Below are positions 1 to 9,155 of a stretch of DNA of 64,000 nucleotides, piece by piece (position 1 is the stretch's first letter; each line of letters opens with the position of its first letter). The notes beneath the pieces were generated by a model, which worked only from the letters and a program-made list of their open reading frames with translations, was not told the origin of the DNA and searched no databases. Source of the DNA: Elioraea sp. GTDB taxonomy: Bacteria > Pseudomonadota > Alphaproteobacteria > Acetobacterales > Acetobacteraceae. A program made the translations under genes and the position numbers. Location: the NCBI RefSeq assembly GCF_022842375.1, contig NZ_JALHPR010000013.1:1-64000 (forward strand), written 5' to 3'.

Positions 1-767
1 CGCCCGCGCCTGCCGCAGCGCCGGCCGCACCGGCGCCGAAGCCGGCCGCGCCGGCCGCCCCCATCACCGCCCCGCACAAGGTCGTTCCGCATTCGACGAT
101 GCGGAAGGTGATCGCCCGCCGCCTCAGCGAGAGCAAGGCGACCGTGCCGCATTTCTACGCGACGCGAGATGTCGAGCTCGACGCGCTGATGAAGCTCCGC
201 GCCGCGCTCAACGCCAAGTCGCCGAAGGAGGGGTCGGGCGCGTTCAAGCTCTCGGTGAACGACCTGGTCATCAAGGCGACCGCGCTCGCACTCCGCCGCA
301 TGCCGACCGTCAACGCGTCATGGACCGATGAGGGCATGGTCCACTACGACGACGTGGACATCTCGGTCGCCGTCTCGATCCCCGATGGGCTGATCACGCC
401 GATCATCCGCCACGCCGACCAGAAGGGCCTGGCGGCGATCTCGGCCGAGATGAAGGACCTCGCCGCGCGCGCCAAGGCCGGCAAGCTGAAGCCCGAGGAA
501 TTCCAGGGCGGATCGTTCTCGATCAGCAACATGGGCATGCTGGGGGTGAAGGATTTCGCCGCCATCATCAACCCGCCCCAGGCAGCGATCCTGGCCGTGA
601 GCGCTGGCGAGCAGCGGCCGGTGGTGAAGGACGGCGCGCTCGCGATTGCAACGGTGATGACGGTGACGATCAGCGTCGACCACCGCGTGATCGACGGCGC
701 GCTGGCCGCCGAGTGGCTCGGCGTGTTCAAGAGCATTATTGAGGACCCGCTGCAAATCATGCTCTGA
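1..767 (+). CDS. pdhC: Dihydrolipoamide acetyltransferase (E2) of pyruvate dehydrogenase, C-terminal part
   Basis: The gene is cut by the left edge; the frame is open from base 3. The first about 20 codons are an Ala/Pro-rich linker, followed by the 2-oxoacid dehydrogenase acyltransferase catalytic domain beginning near the in-frame ATG at 99. The active-site signature DHRVIDG, with catalytic His and Asp, lies near the C-terminus. This enzyme passes the acetyl group from lipoyl-lysine to CoA in the cytoplasmic pyruvate dehydrogenase complex. The lipoyl and E1/E3-binding domains would be upstream, outside the window. The next genes (lpd, lipA) supply the E3 subunit and the lipoyl cofactor, which points to the pyruvate rather than the 2-oxoglutarate complex. 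The choice of PDH over other acyltransferases is inferred from context. Confidence 0.93.
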   Translation, partial: PAPAAAPAAPAPKPAAPAAPITAPHKVVPHSTMRKVIARRLSESKATVPHFYATRDVELDALMKLRAALNAKSPKEGSGAFKLSVNDLVIKATALALRRMPTVNASWTDEGMVHYDDVDISVAVSIPDGLITPIIRHADQKGLAAISAEMKDLAARAKAGKLKPEEFQGGSFSISNMGMLGVKDFAAIINPPQAAILAVSAGEQRPVVKDGALAIATVMTVTISVDHRVIDGALAAEWLGVFKSIIEDPLQIML

Positions 768-797
768 GCGTGGCCACGGCAACCGGGGGAAGACAGC

Positions 798-2195
798 ATG
801 GCTGACGCGTATGACCTGATCGTGGTGGGTGGCGGGCCCGGCGGCTATGTCGCGGCCATCCGCGCCTCGCAGCTCAAGATGAAGGTGGCGCTCGTCGAGC
901 GCGAGCATCTCGGCGGCATCTGTCTCAACTGGGGCTGCATCCCCACGAAGGCGCTGCTGCGGACCTCCGAGATCAACCACCTGCTGCACAGCCTCGATGC
1001 CTACGGGTTCGCTGCCGACAATCCGCGCTTCGATTTCCAGAAGGTGATCAAGCGCTCGCGCGGCGTGGCGAACCAGCTCTCGGGCGGCGTGAAGCACCTG
1101 CTGAAGAAGAACAAGGTCACGGTGCTCGACGGCCACGGCGGTCTCGCCGGGCCACGCACCGTGCGCGTCACGAAGGACGGCAAGGACGTCGCGTCACTCA
1201 CCGCGCCGCACATCATCCTGGCCACCGGGGCCCGCGCCCGCGTGCTGCCCGGCATCGAGCCCGACGGCAAGACGATCTGGACCTATCGCGAGGCGATGGT
1301 GCCAGCCGCCATGCCGAAATCGCTGCTCGTGATCGGCTCGGGTGCGATCGGCATCGAGTTCGCGTCCTTCTACGCGAACATGGGTGCGAAGGTGACCGTG
1401 GTCGAGGTGATGGACCGTGTGCTGCCGGTGGAGGACGAGGAGATCTCCGCCTTCGCGCACAAGGCCTTCGTGAAGCAGGGGATGACGGTGCTCACCGGCG
1501 CCTCGGTGAAGAAGGTCGCCAAGACCAGTTCTGGCGCGACCGTGACGGTCGAGGAGAAGGGCGGCAAGGTCACCGAGATCGTGGTCGAGGTGGTGATCAG
1601 CGCCGTCGGCATCGTCGGCAACGTGGAGAACCTCGGCCTCGAGGGCACGAAGGTGAAGGTCGAGCGCACGCATGTGGTGACCGACGGCTACAGCCGCACC
1701 GGTGAGCCTGGCGTGTACGCCATCGGCGACCTCACCGGCCCGCCCTGGCTCGCGCACAAGGCCTCGCACGAAGGCGTGGTCTGCGTCGAGGCGATCGCCG
1801 GCCTCCACCCGCACGCGATCGACCCGACGAACATTCCCGGCTGCACCTATTGCCGCCCGCAGGTGGCGAGCGTCGGCCTCACCGAAGCCGCGGCGAAGGC
1901 CAAGGGGCATGAGCTTCGGGTGGGGCGCTTCCCCTTCATCGGCAACGGCAAGGCCATCGCGATGGGCGAGCCGGAGGGGCTGATCAAGACCATCTTCGAC
2001 GCGAAGACGGGCGAGCTCCTCGGCGCCCACATGGTGGGGCCTGAGGTGACGGAGATGATCCAGGGCTACGCCATCGCACGCACGGCCGAGCTCACGGAAG
2101 CGGAACTGATGCACACCGTGTTCCCGCACCCGACGCTGTCGGAGGCGATGCACGAGAGCGTCCTTGATGCCTATGGCCGGGTGATCCACATCTGA
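798..2195 (+). CDS. lpdA: Dihydrolipoyl dehydrogenase (E3)
   Basis: A 465-residue flavoprotein disulfide reductase that reoxidises dihydrolipoyl groups with NAD+. Visible features are the N-terminal FAD dinucleotide fold (VVGGGPGGY, residues 9-17), the redox-active disulfide CLNWGC (C42 and C47), a second NAD-binding fold starting at [12 protein letters not shown], and the C-terminal HPTLSE segment carrying the His-Glu pair. The length is typical of the family. It begins 30 bp after the E2 gene with GGGGGAAGA upstream of the ATG, so it is very likely co-transcribed with E2 and lipA. Confidence 0.96.
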   Translation: MADAYDLIVVGGGPGGYVAAIRASQLKMKVALVEREHLGGICLNWGCIPTKALLRTSEINHLLHSLDAYGFAADNPRFDFQKVIKRSRGVANQLSGGVKHLLKKNKVTVLDGHGGLAGPRTVRVTKDGKDVASLTAPHIILATGARARVLPGIEPDGKTIWTYREAMVPAAMPKSLLVIGSGAIGIEFASFYANMGAKVTVVEVMDRVLPVEDEEISAFAHKAFVKQGMTVLTGASVKKVAKTSSGATVTVEEKGGKVTEIVVEVVISAVGIVGNVENLGLEGTKVKVERTHVVTDGYSRTGEPGVYAIGDLTGPPWLAHKASHEGVVCVEAIAGLHPHAIDPTNIPGCTYCRPQVASVGLTEAAAKAKGHELRVGRFPFIGNGKAIAMGEPEGLIKTIFDAKTGELLGAHMVGPEVTEMIQGYAIARTAELTEAELMHTVFPHPTLSEAMHESVLDAYGRVIHI

Positions 2196-2199
2196 TCCC

Positions 2200-3183
2200 A
2201 TGAGCACGCGCATCGAGATCGACCACCGGAGAAGTGCCGCCGAGCGGCACCCCGAGAAGGCGAACAGGCCCGACAACCCGATCCAGCGGAAACCCGCCTG
2301 GATCAGGGTGAAGGCGCCGACGCACCCGATCTATGTCGAGACGCGCGCGCTGATCCGCGAGAAGGGCCTCGTCACCGTCTGCGAGGAGGCGGCGTGCCCG
2401 AACATCGGCGAGTGCTGGTCACAGCGCCACGCGACGATGATGATCATGGGCGACACCTGCACGCGCGCGTGCAGCTTCTGCAATGTCGCCACCGGCATGC
2501 CCAACCCCCTCGATGCCACCGAGCCCACGCGCGTGGCCGATGCGGTGGCGCAGATGGGGCTTCGCCACGTCGTGATCACCTCGGTCGATCGTGACGACCT
2601 CGCCGATGGCGGGGCGGAACACTTCGCCGCCGTGATCCGCGCCATCCGGGCGGCGACGCCCGGCACCACCATCGAGATCCTGACGCCCGATTTCCTCCGG
2701 AAAGGCGACGGCGCGATCGAGACCGTGGTGGCCGCGCGGCCTGACGTGTTCAACCACAACCTCGAGACGGTGCCGCGCCTCTACCCCTCCATCCGCCCCG
2801 GTGCGCGCTATTTCGTGTCGCTGCGCCTGCTGTCGCGGGTGAAGGAGATGGACGCGTCGATCTTCACCAAGTCAGGCCTCATGGTCGGCCTTGGCGAGGA
2901 GCGGGCGGAGCTGATGCAGGTGATGGACGATCTTCGCGCCGCGGATGTCGATTTCCTCACCCTCGGCCAGTACCTCCAGCCGACGGTGAAGCACGCGGCT
3001 GTGGCGCGCTTCGTCACGCCGGAGGAGTTCGCCGAGTACGGCGCGGTCGCCCGCGGCAAGGGCTTCGCCATGGTGGCCGCGAGCCCGCTGACGCGCAGCT
3101 CCTACCACGCCGACAGCGACTTCGCGGCGCTGCGCGCGGCCCGCGAGGCGCAGGTGGGGGCAATGGCGGCGCGGGCGCGCTGA
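2200..3183 (+). CDS. lipA: Lipoyl synthase (radical SAM)
   Basis: A 327-residue radical-SAM enzyme that inserts two sulfur atoms into octanoyl groups on E2 and GcvH proteins. Both iron-sulfur cluster motifs are visible: the auxiliary cluster cysteines C61, C66 and C72 ([12 protein letters not shown]), and the SAM cluster CTRACSFC with C87, C91 and C94. The C-terminal RSSYHAD segment contains the conserved serine that ligates the auxiliary cluster. The ATG lies 4 bp after the lpd stop, indicating tight coupling with the complex that needs the cofactor. Confidence 0.96.
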   Translation: MSTRIEIDHRRSAAERHPEKANRPDNPIQRKPAWIRVKAPTHPIYVETRALIREKGLVTVCEEAACPNIGECWSQRHATMMIMGDTCTRACSFCNVATGMPNPLDATEPTRVADAVAQMGLRHVVITSVDRDDLADGGAEHFAAVIRAIRAATPGTTIEILTPDFLRKGDGAIETVVAARPDVFNHNLETVPRLYPSIRPGARYFVSLRLLSRVKEMDASIFTKSGLMVGLGEERAELMQVMDDLRAADVDFLTLGQYLQPTVKHAAVARFVTPEEFAEYGAVARGKGFAMVAASPLTRSSYHADSDFAALRAAREAQVGAMAARAR

Positions 3184-3238
3184 GCGCAACGCAGCTTTCC
3201 GCTTTCCTTCACCCTTCATGTGCCTAGATTAGATTGCG
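3184..3238 (+). promoter_or_regulatory. Possible promoter for a leaderless ratA transcript
   Basis: The 55 bp between lipA and ratA contain a relatively AT-rich TAGATT at 3225-3230 that resembles a -10 element and ends only 8 bp before the ratA ATG. No purine-rich ribosome binding site is visible before that ATG. If the -10 is real, transcription would begin at or next to the start codon. No convincing -35 hexamer is seen, so this is a weak call. Confidence 0.22.
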
Positions 3239-3715
3239 ATGCCGACACACGCGCAAAAGACCTTCATGCCCTACCGGCCCGACCAGCTTTTCGACCTGGT
3301 CGCCGATGTTGGCCGTTACCCTGAGTTCCTGCCGTGGTGCGTCGGCGCGCGCATCCGCGAGAAGTCCGACACCCACCTGGTGGCTGACCTCGTGATCGGC
3401 TTCAAGGTGTTCCGCGAGCGGTTTACCAGCCACGTCGCACTCGACCGGCCGGGCCATATCCATGTGCGCTATGAGGAGGGGCCCTTCCGGTACCTCAACA
3501 ATCACTGGAAGTTCGTGCCCGAAGCCCATGGAACGACAGTCGATTTCTACGTCGATTTCGAGTTCAAGAGCCGCATCCTCCAGGCTGCCATCGGCGTGGT
3601 GTTCAACGAGGCGGTGCGCGTGATGGTCGCTGCCTTCGAGCGCCGGGCCAGGCGCGTCTATGGCCCGACCTCGCCCGCTCCTTCCGCCCCGCCGGCGCCA
3701 AGCCCGACGGGCTGA
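3239..3715 (+). CDS. RatA/COQ10-type START-domain protein
   Basis: A 158-residue protein that matches the cyclase/dehydrase-like START family: the start THAQKTFMPYRPDQLFDLVADVG, the YPEFLPWC segment near residue 35, and GPFRYLNNHW near residue 82 are typical. Eukaryotic COQ10 binds coenzyme Q, while E. coli RatA has been described as inhibiting ribosome subunit association; a ubiquinone-related role is the better guess in alphaproteobacteria. The position directly after lipA is a common alphaproteobacterial arrangement. The C-terminal 20 residues are a low-complexity Pro/Ala tail. Confidence 0.85.
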   Translation: MPTHAQKTFMPYRPDQLFDLVADVGRYPEFLPWCVGARIREKSDTHLVADLVIGFKVFRERFTSHVALDRPGHIHVRYEEGPFRYLNNHWKFVPEAHGTTVDFYVDFEFKSRILQAAIGVVFNEAVRVMVAAFERRARRVYGPTSPAPSAPPAPSPTG

Positions 3716-3773
3716 TCGCGCTCTCACCGTTTTGCGTGTGGACCACGGCGACGGCGGGCGCGAGACTCCACTC

Positions 3774-4400
3774 ATGGGATACGTGATTTACGGTGACCGC
3801 CGCAGCGGCAGCGCGATCGTCGAGCTCTGTCTCGCCGCGGCCGGTGTCGCGTTCGAATTCCGCCGCGTCCCGCTCGAGGGCGATACGCAGCTGGGCGAGG
3901 CCTATCGCGCCATCAACCCGATGGGCCGGCTGCCGGCGATGCTGCTGCCCGATGGCACGGTGGTGACCGAGAGCCTCGCCTGCGCGCTGGTTGTCGCCGA
4001 GGCCCATCCCGATGCCGGGCTGATGCCCCCCATCTTCTCGCCAGCGCGGGCAGAGGCGCTGCGCTGGATGGTGCTGCTGGCAGCCGAGCTCTACCCCGCC
4101 GTCACGCGCTGGGATTATCCCGCCCGATTCGCAGATGACCCCGCCGGCGTTGGCGCGCGCGCGATGGCCGAGACACGCCGCATCTGGTCACTCCTCGATG
4201 CCGCGCTGAAACCCGCGCCCTTCGCCACGGGCGAGCGCTTCGGCGTTCTCGATGCCCAGGTGGCGGTGATGTCGCGCTGGTCGAACGGGCCGGGTGCGTG
4301 GGTGGATGCGCATTGCCCGACCATCGCCGCGATCACCCACGCCGTTGCGACCCATCCACCGGTGGCAGAGGCCTACCACCGGCATTTCGGGCCGCGATAG
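3774..4400 (+). CDS. Glutathione S-transferase family protein
   Basis: A 208-residue two-domain GST. The N-terminal thioredoxin-like domain begins GYVIYGDRRSGSA and has the glutathione-site signature INPMGRLPAMLLPDG with the cis-Pro and the TES segment (residues about 45-68). The C-terminal helical domain follows. The ATG at 3774 is preferred over an upstream in-frame ATG at 3660 because residues before 3774 lie inside ratA and do not fit the family. The substrate cannot be deduced. It converges with the amidase gene, only 4 bp separating the two stop codons. Confidence 0.85.
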   Translation: MGYVIYGDRRSGSAIVELCLAAAGVAFEFRRVPLEGDTQLGEAYRAINPMGRLPAMLLPDGTVVTESLACALVVAEAHPDAGLMPPIFSPARAEALRWMVLLAAELYPAVTRWDYPARFADDPAGVGARAMAETRRIWSLLDAALKPAPFATGERFGVLDAQVAVMSRWSNGPGAWVDAHCPTIAAITHAVATHPPVAEAYHRHFGPR

Positions 4401-4404
4401 TCGC

Positions 4405-5595
4405 TCAGGACAGCCCCAGAACCGAGGCAGCCTGCTCGGCGAAGGCCAGCAGCGCGCGATCCGATCCGGGTGCGGCGACAAGCGAGAGCCCGACAGGTGC
4501 GCCCGACACGCGCGCGACCGGCAGCGTCACCTCCGGTGCGCCCGAGAACCCGCTGATCGAGGTGACGCCGATCGTCCTCTCGCGCAGGTGCTGGATCTCG
4601 TCCGCGCCGACGTCGCGCTTCGGCGGGATCAGCGGCGAGGTCGGGAACACCATCACGCCGCCGCCGCCGAGCAGGGTACGGATGCGGGCACCTGCCGACG
4701 CGCGCAGATGCCGCGCCCACGCCGACTTGGCCGCAGGCTGGTGTGGGGCCGTATCGAACCTGCCCTGCACAGTGGGGGAGAGCTTCGGCTTGGTCGAATA
4801 CACCCAGGCGCCGAGGGAGGAGAGGTTCTCCTCGTTGTTGCAGGCGCGGAACGCATCGAAGAAGGCATGCAAGCCCTCGACCGCGACTTCGACCTGCATC
4901 GCCCGGCCGAAATGCGCCTCGAGCGTCTCGAGCGCGGGCCTGAGTGCCGTGGCGACGGCAGGCTCGGCGTTCATCCACGCTTCCTCGACCTTGAGCAGTC
5001 CGCCGAGCGACCGCGAGGCGTCGAGCGGCAACAGCACCTCGCCCACGCGGCGCAGCAGAGAGGCCTCGCGCGCGAACCAGCCCACCGTATCGAAGCTCGG
5101 GCCGAGCGGCAGGACGCCGCAGGCATTCACCAGCCCCCAGGTCGGGCGGATGCCATAGACGCCGCAATAGCTCGCCGGGATGCGCACGCTGCCCGCCGTG
5201 TCGGAGCCCATCGCGAAGTCGAACAGCCCCGCCGCGAGGCCGGCCGCCGAGCCGGATGAGGAACCGCCGGGCACGCGATCAGGCGCCGCGGGGTTGGTCG
5301 GCATCCCGTACCAGAGGTTCTCGCCCGTCAGCCCTGCGGCGAGCTCGACCGTGACGGTCTTGCCCACCATCGTCGCGCCGGCCTCCGTCAGCATCGTCAC
5401 GCAGGGGGCGGTGATGGCGGCGGGCGCGTGCGTTCGCCCCCAATCGGGGTTGCCGAAGGTCGAGACATGGCCCGCGACGTCGTAGAGGTCCTTCAATCCG
5501 AAGGTGAGGCCGGCGAGGGGGCCTGAGCCGGCGCCGGCCAGGGTGATGCGCGGCCCCGGCATGAAGGCACCAACAGGATCGCTCGGCTCGCTCAT
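4405..5595 (-). CDS. Amidase (amidase-signature family)
   Basis: A 396-residue amidase-signature hydrolase. The Ser-cisSer-Lys triad is visible as the Lys in TFGLKDLYDV, the Gly/Ser-rich GGSSSGSAAG and the nucleophile region GSDTAGSVRIPAS. It is shorter than GatA (about 480 residues) and resembles small acylamide/indole-acetamide-type amidases. The ATG at 5595 was chosen because the reading frame, although open further upstream, runs antisense to the deacetylase there. GGGGGAGTG lies just upstream of the ATG. The substrate is unknown; there is no GatB/GatC partner nearby, so a transamidosome role is unlikely. Confidence 0.88.
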   Translation of the reverse strand: MSEPSDPVGAFMPGPRITLAGAGSGPLAGLTFGLKDLYDVAGHVSTFGNPDWGRTHAPAAITAPCVTMLTEAGATMVGKTVTVELAAGLTGENLWYGMPTNPAAPDRVPGGSSSGSAAGLAAGLFDFAMGSDTAGSVRIPASYCGVYGIRPTWGLVNACGVLPLGPSFDTVGWFAREASLLRRVGEVLLPLDASRSLGGLLKVEEAWMNAEPAVATALRPALETLEAHFGRAMQVEVAVEGLHAFFDAFRACNNEENLSSLGAWVYSTKPKLSPTVQGRFDTAPHQPAAKSAWARHLRASAGARIRTLLGGGGVMVFPTSPLIPPKRDVGADEIQHLRERTIGVTSISGFSGAPEVTLPVARVSGAPVGLSLVAAPGSDRALLAFAEQAASVLGLS

Positions 5596-5651
5596 CGGAA
5601 ACACTCCCCCACCAGTTGCGGCGCGCACTCTAGCGGCGCTGCCGCCAGATG

Positions 5652-6575
5652 CTAGCGCCCACCCCCCAGCGACCACCCCTGGCGCTGGGCCGCGCGGTGC
5701 CCGGGCAGCCTGGCGGACAGCGCGATGGTGCGGAAGCCGCGCGCCTCCGCCTCCATCGTCCAGGCCTCGAGGGCAGCGAGCGTCGCCTCGCGCGGATGGC
5801 CGATCGCGATCACGCTGCCGGTCCGCCGCGCGCGTGCCTCGATCGCCGCGATCTGCCGCGCGATCGCCTCCGGCACGTCGCTGTCGTCGAGGAACACGTC
5901 GCGCCCGAGGGTGGGAAGGCCGAGGCCCTGGGCGGTGGTGAAGGCGAGGCTGCGGGGGGACGTGCGGCTGTCGAGGAAATAGAGGCCGCGCGCGCCGATC
6001 TCGGCGAGGATGGGGGCGAGTGCGGCGGCATCCTCGGTGAAGCGGCTGCCCATGTGGTTGTTCACCCCGACCGCCACCGGCACCGCGGCCAGCGCGGCGC
6101 GGAGGCGGCGCAGGTTCTCCTCCGCCGGCAGCGAGGGGCGGAGCGCGTCGGGGCCAGGATCGTGGTTCCCCAAGGGCTCCATCGGCATGTGCAGGATCAC
6201 CTCGTGGCCCGCCGCGGTCGCCGCCCGCGTCTGGCCGCCGAGGTCGGGCGCGTAGGGCAGGTAGGCGAGGGTCAGCGTCGCGGGAAGCCGGATGGTGCGC
6301 TCGCTCAAGCGCCGGTTGAGGCCCATGTCGTCGATCACGATCGCGACCGAGGCGTGCTGCGCGGGGCGGGGGACGGGGAGGGAGGCCGGGGTGAAGCCCG
6401 GCTCGTCCGGCACGAACAGCGCGACGAGTACCGCATCGGCCGCAAGAGCGCCCGGATAGGCGAAAAAAGCGCCGAGCAGGGTGAGCAGCCCGGCCCGTCG
6501 GGCCAGCGCGGCAAAGCGCTGCGGCAGCGCCGTGGCCAGCGCCTCGATCCGCCTCCGATGTCCCCGTTTCCGCAT
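5652..6575 (-). CDS. Divergent polysaccharide deacetylase (YibQ-like)
   Basis: A 307-residue protein with a basic N-terminus, one hydrophobic segment at about residues 28-50 (signal anchor) and then a Polysacc_deac_2-type domain. Family marks are VAIVIDDMGLN near residue 78, HEVILHMPMEP, GVNNHMGS and the later YFLDSRTS and AIGHP segments. Its position suggests an envelope-associated enzyme. Members of this family occur next to envelope genes, but the substrate is not established. It is transcribed divergently from trpG and sits 56 bp upstream of the amidase in the same direction. Confidence 0.85.
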   Translation of the reverse strand: MRKRGHRRRIEALATALPQRFAALARRAGLLTLLGAFFAYPGALAADAVLVALFVPDEPGFTPASLPVPRPAQHASVAIVIDDMGLNRRLSERTIRLPATLTLAYLPYAPDLGGQTRAATAAGHEVILHMPMEPLGNHDPGPDALRPSLPAEENLRRLRAALAAVPVAVGVNNHMGSRFTEDAAALAPILAEIGARGLYFLDSRTSPRSLAFTTAQGLGLPTLGRDVFLDDSDVPEAIARQIAAIEARARRTGSVIAIGHPREATLAALEAWTMEAEARGFRTIALSARLPGHRAAQRQGWSLGGGR

Positions 6576-6602
6576 CGCAAGTGTGATGCCGGATCGACTC
6601 CG

Positions 6603-6609
6603 AAGGAGG
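6603..6609 (+). promoter_or_regulatory. Strong Shine-Dalgarno without an ATG, before trpG
   Basis: AAGGAGG is a near-perfect anti-16S match. It lies 77 bp before the trpG ATG, too far to serve it directly, but 8 bp before the TTG at 6618 that opens a 23-codon ORF ending in the trpG start. The trpG ATG itself has no clear site. Confidence 0.45.
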
Positions 6610-6617
6610 CCAGGAAA

Positions 6618-6689
6618 TTGGAAAGACTCCCCGCCGGGACGGCGGCGTTGACCCCCGCGGGCCCGCCGCGCATCCTGCGGCGACCATGA
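6618..6689 (+). CDS. Possible 23-residue leader peptide coupled to trpG
   Basis: A TTG codon with an ideally spaced AAGGAGG opens a short ORF ([20 protein letters not shown] and three more residues). Its TGA overlaps the trpG ATG as ATGA, the same junction used by trpG-trpD and trpD-trpC. It contains no tryptophan codon, so it is not a classical trpL attenuator peptide. A translational-coupling role is an inference from the ribosome binding site and the overlap. It could also be a chance ORF. Confidence 0.3.
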   Translation: MERLPAGTAALTPAGPPRILRRP

Positions 6690-7282
6690 TCCTGCTCATC
6701 GACAACTACGACAGCTTCACCTTCAACCTGTTCCACTTCCTCGGCGATATCGGCGAGGAAGTGGAGGTTGTGCGCAACGATGCGCTGACGGCAGCCGAAG
6801 CCCTGGCGCGCCGGCCCGATGCCATCGTGCTGAGCCCGGGTCCGTGCGACCCCGACCGTGCCGGCATCTGCCTCGATGTCATCCGCGAAGGGGCGGGAAA
6901 GGTGCCGATCCTCGGCGTGTGCCTTGGCCACCAGGCGATCGGCCAGGCCTTCGGCGGCAAGGTGGTGCGCGCGCCGACGCCGTGGCACGGCAAGGTCGAC
7001 ACGGTCGAGCATGGCGGCACCGACCTCTTCGAGGGCGTGCCGAACGGGTTCCGCGCCACGCGCTATCACTCGCTGGTGGTCGATCGGGAGACGATGCCCG
7101 ATGCGCTGGTGCCGACGGCCATGAACGCCGAGGGGCTGGTGATGGCGCTTCGCCACGCGACGCTGCCGCTCTACGGCGTTCAGTTCCACCCCGAGAGCAT
7201 CGCCTCCGAGCACGGGCACACGATCCTGCGGAACTTCATGGCGCTGGCGCGCAGGCAGAACAGGGTCCCCGTTCCGGCATGA
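6686..7282 (+). CDS. trpG: Anthranilate/aminodeoxychorismate synthase glutamine amidotransferase subunit
   Basis: A 198-residue class I glutamine amidotransferase with the characteristic start [14 protein letters not shown], the oxyanion/nucleophile motif [11 protein letters not shown] (C79) and GVQFHPESI carrying the catalytic His and Glu. It feeds ammonia to TrpE (or PabB); neither partner is in the window. Because trpD and trpC follow with 4-bp overlaps, a role in tryptophan synthesis is favoured, but such subunits often also serve folate synthesis. Confidence 0.95.
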   Translation: MILLIDNYDSFTFNLFHFLGDIGEEVEVVRNDALTAAEALARRPDAIVLSPGPCDPDRAGICLDVIREGAGKVPILGVCLGHQAIGQAFGGKVVRAPTPWHGKVDTVEHGGTDLFEGVPNGFRATRYHSLVVDRETMPDALVPTAMNAEGLVMALRHATLPLYGVQFHPESIASEHGHTILRNFMALARRQNRVPVPA

Positions 7283-8328
7283 ACGCGATCGCCGCCGAGG
7301 CAGCTGGCCGCACCCTCAAGCCGGTCATTGCGCGGCTTGCCGACGGCGCGGCGCTGACCGAGGCCGAGGCAGAGGCCGCCTTCGACCTGCTGATGGCCGG
7401 CGAGGCAACGCCCGCGCAGATCGCCGGCTTCCTCATGGCGCTCCGCGTCCGCGGCGAGACGGTGGCGGAGATCACGGGGGCCGCGCGGGCGATGCGCGCG
7501 CGCATGGGCCGCGTGACGGCGCCCGAGGGCGCGATCGATGTCTGCGGCACGGGCGGCGATGCGGCGGGCACGCTGAACATCTCCACCGCCGTTGCCTTCG
7601 TCGTCGCCGGTGCGGGCGTGGCGGTCGCCAAGCACGGCAACCGCGCTGTCTCCTCGCGCTCGGGTGCCGCCGATGTCCTCGGCGCGCTGGGCGTGAACCT
7701 CGATGCGCCTTTTCCCGTGATCGAGCAGGCGATGGCGGAGGCGCGCGTCGCCTTCCTGCTCGCCCCGCGCCACCACGCGGCGATGCGCCACGTCGCCGGC
7801 CCCAGGGTCGAGCTTGGCACGCGCACGATCTTCAACCTGCTCGGGCCGCTCTCGAACCCCGCGGGCGTGACGCGCCAGCTGATGGGCGTGTTCGCCAAGC
7901 GCTGGGTGCGGCCGCTCGCCGAGACGCTGGGCCGTCTCGGGGCAGAGCGTGCGTGGGTCGTGCATGGCTCCGACGGGCTCGACGAACTCACCATCACCGG
8001 CCCCTCCCATGTCGCCGCATGGGAGGAAGGTGCTGTGCGCGAGTTCACCATCACGCCAGAGGATGCCGGCCTGCCGCTCGGCAACCCCGCCGCGCTGAAG
8101 GGCGGCGATGCGGCGGAGAATGCCGAGGCGCTGCGCGCTGTGCTCGGCGGCATGGACGGGCCCTACCGCAACGCCGTGCTGCTGAACGCCGCTGCCTCGC
8201 TCATGATCGCCGGCCGTGCCGTCGACCTGCGCGAGGGGGCCGTGATCGCCGCGCGCGCGATCGACAGCGGTGCTGCTGCTGCCGCCCTCGATGACCTCGT
8301 GCGGATCACCACGGGAACTGACCGATGA
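7279..8328 (+). CDS. trpD: Anthranilate phosphoribosyltransferase
   Basis: A 349-residue enzyme joining PRPP and anthranilate in tryptophan synthesis. Family signatures are [17 protein letters not shown] for PRPP/Mg binding near residue 90, [23 protein letters not shown], and [12 protein letters not shown]. The ATG overlaps the trpG TGA (ATGA). The open frame continues upstream to 6844, but those codons lie inside trpG in another frame, so the 7279 start is secure. Confidence 0.96.
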   Translation: MNAIAAEAAGRTLKPVIARLADGAALTEAEAEAAFDLLMAGEATPAQIAGFLMALRVRGETVAEITGAARAMRARMGRVTAPEGAIDVCGTGGDAAGTLNISTAVAFVVAGAGVAVAKHGNRAVSSRSGAADVLGALGVNLDAPFPVIEQAMAEARVAFLLAPRHHAAMRHVAGPRVELGTRTIFNLLGPLSNPAGVTRQLMGVFAKRWVRPLAETLGRLGAERAWVVHGSDGLDELTITGPSHVAAWEEGAVREFTITPEDAGLPLGNPAALKGGDAAENAEALRAVLGGMDGPYRNAVLLNAAASLMIAGRAVDLREGAVIAARAIDSGAAAAALDDLVRITTGTDR

Positions 8329-9146
8329 ATGACGTCGCCGAACGCACGCCCCCCTCTGCGATCCCCGATGCGCTCGCGCGGATCTGCGCCCGCACGCTGG
8401 CCGATCTCGCGCCGCTGAAGGCGGCACGGCCCGCCGGCCTGCTCGAGCGCGAGGCGCTGGCGGCACCGCCGCCGCGAGGCTTCACCGCGGCGCTGCGCGC
8501 GGCCGCCGCGACCCGCTACGGGCTGATCGCCGAGATCAAGAAGGCCTCTCCCTCCGCCGGCCTCATCCGCGCCGATTTCGATGCCGCAACGCTCGCGCGC
8601 GCCTACGAGGCCGGTGGTGCCACCTGCCTCTCGGTGCTGACCGACCGTCCGTTCTTCCAGGGCGCGCCCGAGTACCTCGTCGCTGCCCGCGACGCGGTGC
8701 CGATGCCGGCGCTGCGCAAGGACTTCATGCTCGATCCCTGGCAGGTGCTCGAGGCGCGCGCGATGGGGGCGGATGCGATCCTGCTCATCATGGCCTGCCT
8801 GTCGGATGCCGATGCCGTGGCCCTCGAGACGCTCGCTGTCGATCTCGGCATGGACGTGCTGGTCGAGGTGCATGACGAGAGGGAGCTCGACCGCGCGCTC
8901 AGGCTCCGCACGCCGCTGCTCGGCATCAACAACCGCGACCTGCGCACGCTCAAGACCGATCTTGCGACGACGGAACGGCTGGCCCCCCGCGTGCCGGCTG
9001 ACCGCATCATGGTGGCGGAGAGCGGGCTTGCCACACCCGCTGATCTCGCGCGCATGGAGGCGGCGGGCGCGCGGGTGTTCCTCGTCGGCGAGAGCCTGAT
9101 GCGCCAGGCCGATGTCGCCGCCGCGACGCGCGCGCTGCTGGCCTGA
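8325..9146 (+). CDS. trpC: Indole-3-glycerol-phosphate synthase
   Basis: A 273-residue (beta/alpha)8 barrel that converts CdRP to indole-3-glycerol phosphate. Signatures are [13 protein letters not shown] near residue 68 with the catalytic Lys, [24 protein letters not shown], and [14 protein letters not shown], then VAESGL. It starts inside the trpD stop (ATGA). It is monofunctional, with no TrpF fusion. The gene is followed by moaC, the usual alphaproteobacterial order. Confidence 0.96.
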   Translation: MNDVAERTPPSAIPDALARICARTLADLAPLKAARPAGLLEREALAAPPPRGFTAALRAAAATRYGLIAEIKKASPSAGLIRADFDAATLARAYEAGGATCLSVLTDRPFFQGAPEYLVAARDAVPMPALRKDFMLDPWQVLEARAMGADAILLIMACLSDADAVALETLAVDLGMDVLVEVHDERELDRALRLRTPLLGINNRDLRTLKTDLATTERLAPRVPADRIMVAESGLATPADLARMEAAGARVFLVGESLMRQADVAAATRALLA

Positions 9147-9155
9147 GTGGAACCG

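Noticed and set aside
6576-6685. Classical tryptophan attenuator before trpG
   Set aside because: The possible leader peptide has no Trp codons and no terminator/antiterminator pair with a T-run was seen.
4405-6705. A single 766-codon minus-strand open frame that would fuse the amidase to a long N-terminal extension
   Set aside because: Codons upstream of 5595 overlap the YibQ-like gene in another frame and give Arg/Pro-rich low-complexity sequence; the amidase domain is complete from 5595.
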